In this document: piece after piece, positions 63,165-64,000 of the stretch
Layout: the number at the start of each line of letters is the position of its first letter
Numbering within the stretch: position 1 is the stretch's first letter
Assembly: GCF_000986795.1 (NCBI RefSeq)
Contig: NZ_LAYZ01000001.1
Span: forward strand, 620,001 to 684,000
DNA: 64,000 nucleotides
Direction: 5' to 3'
Source: Salinicoccus sediminis
GTDB taxonomy: Bacteria; Bacillota; Bacilli; Staphylococcales; Salinicoccaceae
Notes under the pieces: model-generated
The model's input: the letters and a program-made list of their open reading frames with translations, nothing else
What the model was told of the DNA's origin: nothing
Databases searched by the model: none
Program-made: the position numbers and the translations under genes

Positions 63165-63208
63165 CCTCCTGATATACAGATCTGCTGGGACATCTGTATA
63201 TCAGGAGG
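63165..63208 (-). terminator. Terminator between ppk and trpE
   Basis: CCTCCTGATATACAGAT (63165-63181) pairs perfectly with ATCTGTATATCAGGAGG (63192-63208), with CTTTTGTATT following on the minus strand. Confidence 0.85.
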
Positions 63209-63240
63209 ACTCACTGAAACCAATACTGACCTTTAAGTTA

Positions 63241-64000
63241 TCATCTTTTCTTTTTGAAACGCCGTTTCACTTTCAGCAGAAGTTCGTTCTCTTTTTGGAC
63301 CTGCTGCTCGCGGCCGTAGCTTTCAGCCCTTCTCATAAGTTCGTCCTGGGCGCTGACCGGTTCATATGCATTTTTCACGTATTCATATGTCCCGTCGGAT
63401 TTCTGGACACGGGCCTTGATATTATCCATAAGGTAGAGCCGGTTGATGGACTTCAGCTCATCAAGTATTTTTGGATCGTTTATCGGAAAGAGTATTTCAA
63501 CCCGTTTGATCATGTTACGTGTCATCATGTCGGCAGAGGACAGATACATCTTTTCCTCTCCATTATGATTGAAATAATAGATTCTCGAATGTTCGAGGAA
63601 GCGTCCGACAATACTGATGACACGGATGTTATCACTGACGCCTTCAATCCCCGGTTTCAGGCAGCATATGCCCCTGATGACAAGGTCCACTTTCACGCCT
63701 TCCTGGGAGGCCTGGAGCAGTTTATTGATGACTTTCTTATCGGTAAGGGAATTCATCTTGGCAAAAATGTAACCATTGCCGTTTTCCTTGTGGAGTTCTA
63801 TCTCCCTGTCGATGGATTCACCAAACAGATCCCGTATTTCAAACGGCGCAACATGCAGTGAATGGTATTCCGGTTTCAGCGAGTAGCCGCTCAGATAGTT
63901 GAAGAAATTGATTGCGTCGATTCCGATGTCCGGATCTGTAGTAATGACCCCCATGTCAGTGTACTGCTTCGCAGTTGAGTCATTGTAGTTTCCTGTACCC
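63241..64000 (-). CDS. ppk: Polyphosphate kinase PPK1, C-terminal part
   Basis: The frame is open from the window edge to a stop at 63241, about 252 codons; the N-terminal ~450 residues are outside. [19 protein letters not shown] opens the visible part, followed by [14 protein letters not shown] and [27 protein letters not shown] (key span in the C1/C2 kinase domains). PPK1 makes polyphosphate from ATP. The last 30 residues are basic. Confidence 0.9.
   Translation of the reverse strand, partial: GTGNYNDSTAKQYTDMGVITTDPDIGIDAINFFNYLSGYSLKPEYHSLHVAPFEIRDLFGESIDREIELHKENGNGYIFAKMNSLTDKKVINKLLQASQEGVKVDLVIRGICCLKPGIEGVSDNIRVISIVGRFLEHSRIYYFNHNGEEKMYLSSADMMTRNMIKRVEILFPINDPKILDELKSINRLYLMDNIKARVQKSDGTYEYVKNAYEPVSAQDELMRRAESYGREQQVQKENELLLKVKRRFKKKR

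Noticed and set aside
63084-63240. Possible T-box or trp attenuator before trpE
   Set aside because: No T-box sequence (AGGGTGGNACCGCG type) and no Trp-rich leader; the hairpin present is a terminator for ppk.

Overview
The window is chromosomal DNA from a low-to-moderate GC Gram-positive coccus of the Staphylococcaceae, most likely the Salinicoccus/Jeotgalicoccus side of the family (inference; no 16S is present). The evidence is gene order. ytqB(mnmM)-ytpA-ytoA, metK/pckA, ytkD-yidD-men, comK next to an IDEAL protein, hemEHY-TRAP-ecsAB-hit, prsA-yhaMNO, and the S. aureus type fadXEDBA and airSR loci all appear in arrangements familiar from Staphylococcus and Bacillus. Shine-Dalgarno sites are strong, and several genes use GTG or TTG starts.

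Layout. 1-5.1 kb: mnmM end, a YtpA-like hydrolase lacking its serine, a gamma-carbonic anhydrase-like protein, proline dehydrogenase, an FAD/NAD(P) protein and a tandem FluC pair. 5.1-12.2 kb: succinate-semialdehyde dehydrogenase, a NERD protein, a 49-residue lipoprotein behind a SigB-like promoter, metK with a SAM-I riboswitch, pckA with CcpN-like sites, ytkD and yidD. 12.2-19.4 kb: menaquinone synthesis, menFDHBE on the minus strand with divergent menA. 19.4-21.5 kb: a hypothetical protein, a lipoprotein and a methyltransferase. 21.5-22.7 kb: a gene graveyard holding a broken second fadA and two other remnants. 22.8-30.7 kb: the fadXEDBA beta-oxidation operon with a consensus cre site on its promoter. 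30.8-33.7 kb: a collapsed prophage (cut amidase, holin end, IS30 fragment, intact glutathione peroxidase, DUF3102 remnant, integrase end) stopping next to tRNA genes.

33.8-38.1 kb: ten tRNA genes in two clusters. Between them lie a broken Rieske-type oxidoreductase start, an anchored thermonuclease, a divergent CatR/CatE-like quinone-response pair, a SpeG-like spermidine acetyltransferase and a small ORF whose only apparent start is ATA. 38.2-43.7 kb: comK, an IDEAL protein, lplA and hemEHY (coproporphyrin-dependent heme route). 43.8-48.5 kb: TRAP/HmoB, ecsAB, HIT, a YtxH protein and prsA. 48.5-55.8 kb: yhaMNO, yheA, yheB and an XRE regulator. 55.9-64 kb: a dicarboxylate symporter with a cre-like site, airSR, a BdbC/thioredoxin pair, an RluA-type synthase, a trpE-trpG/pabA pair and the C-terminal part of polyphosphate kinase.

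Most of the window is conserved core chromosome. The accessory material is the prophage remnant with its gpx gene, the fadA pseudogene region and the 34-38 kb inter-tRNA segment. I saw no CRISPR array, no rRNA, no complete mobile element and no clearly new multi-gene system. The more unusual signals are single-gene: active-site losses or changes in YtpA and FadX, the micro-lipoprotein, the ATA-start ORF, and the regulatory sites. Promoter and operator calls are by eye, and consensus sequences are from memory.
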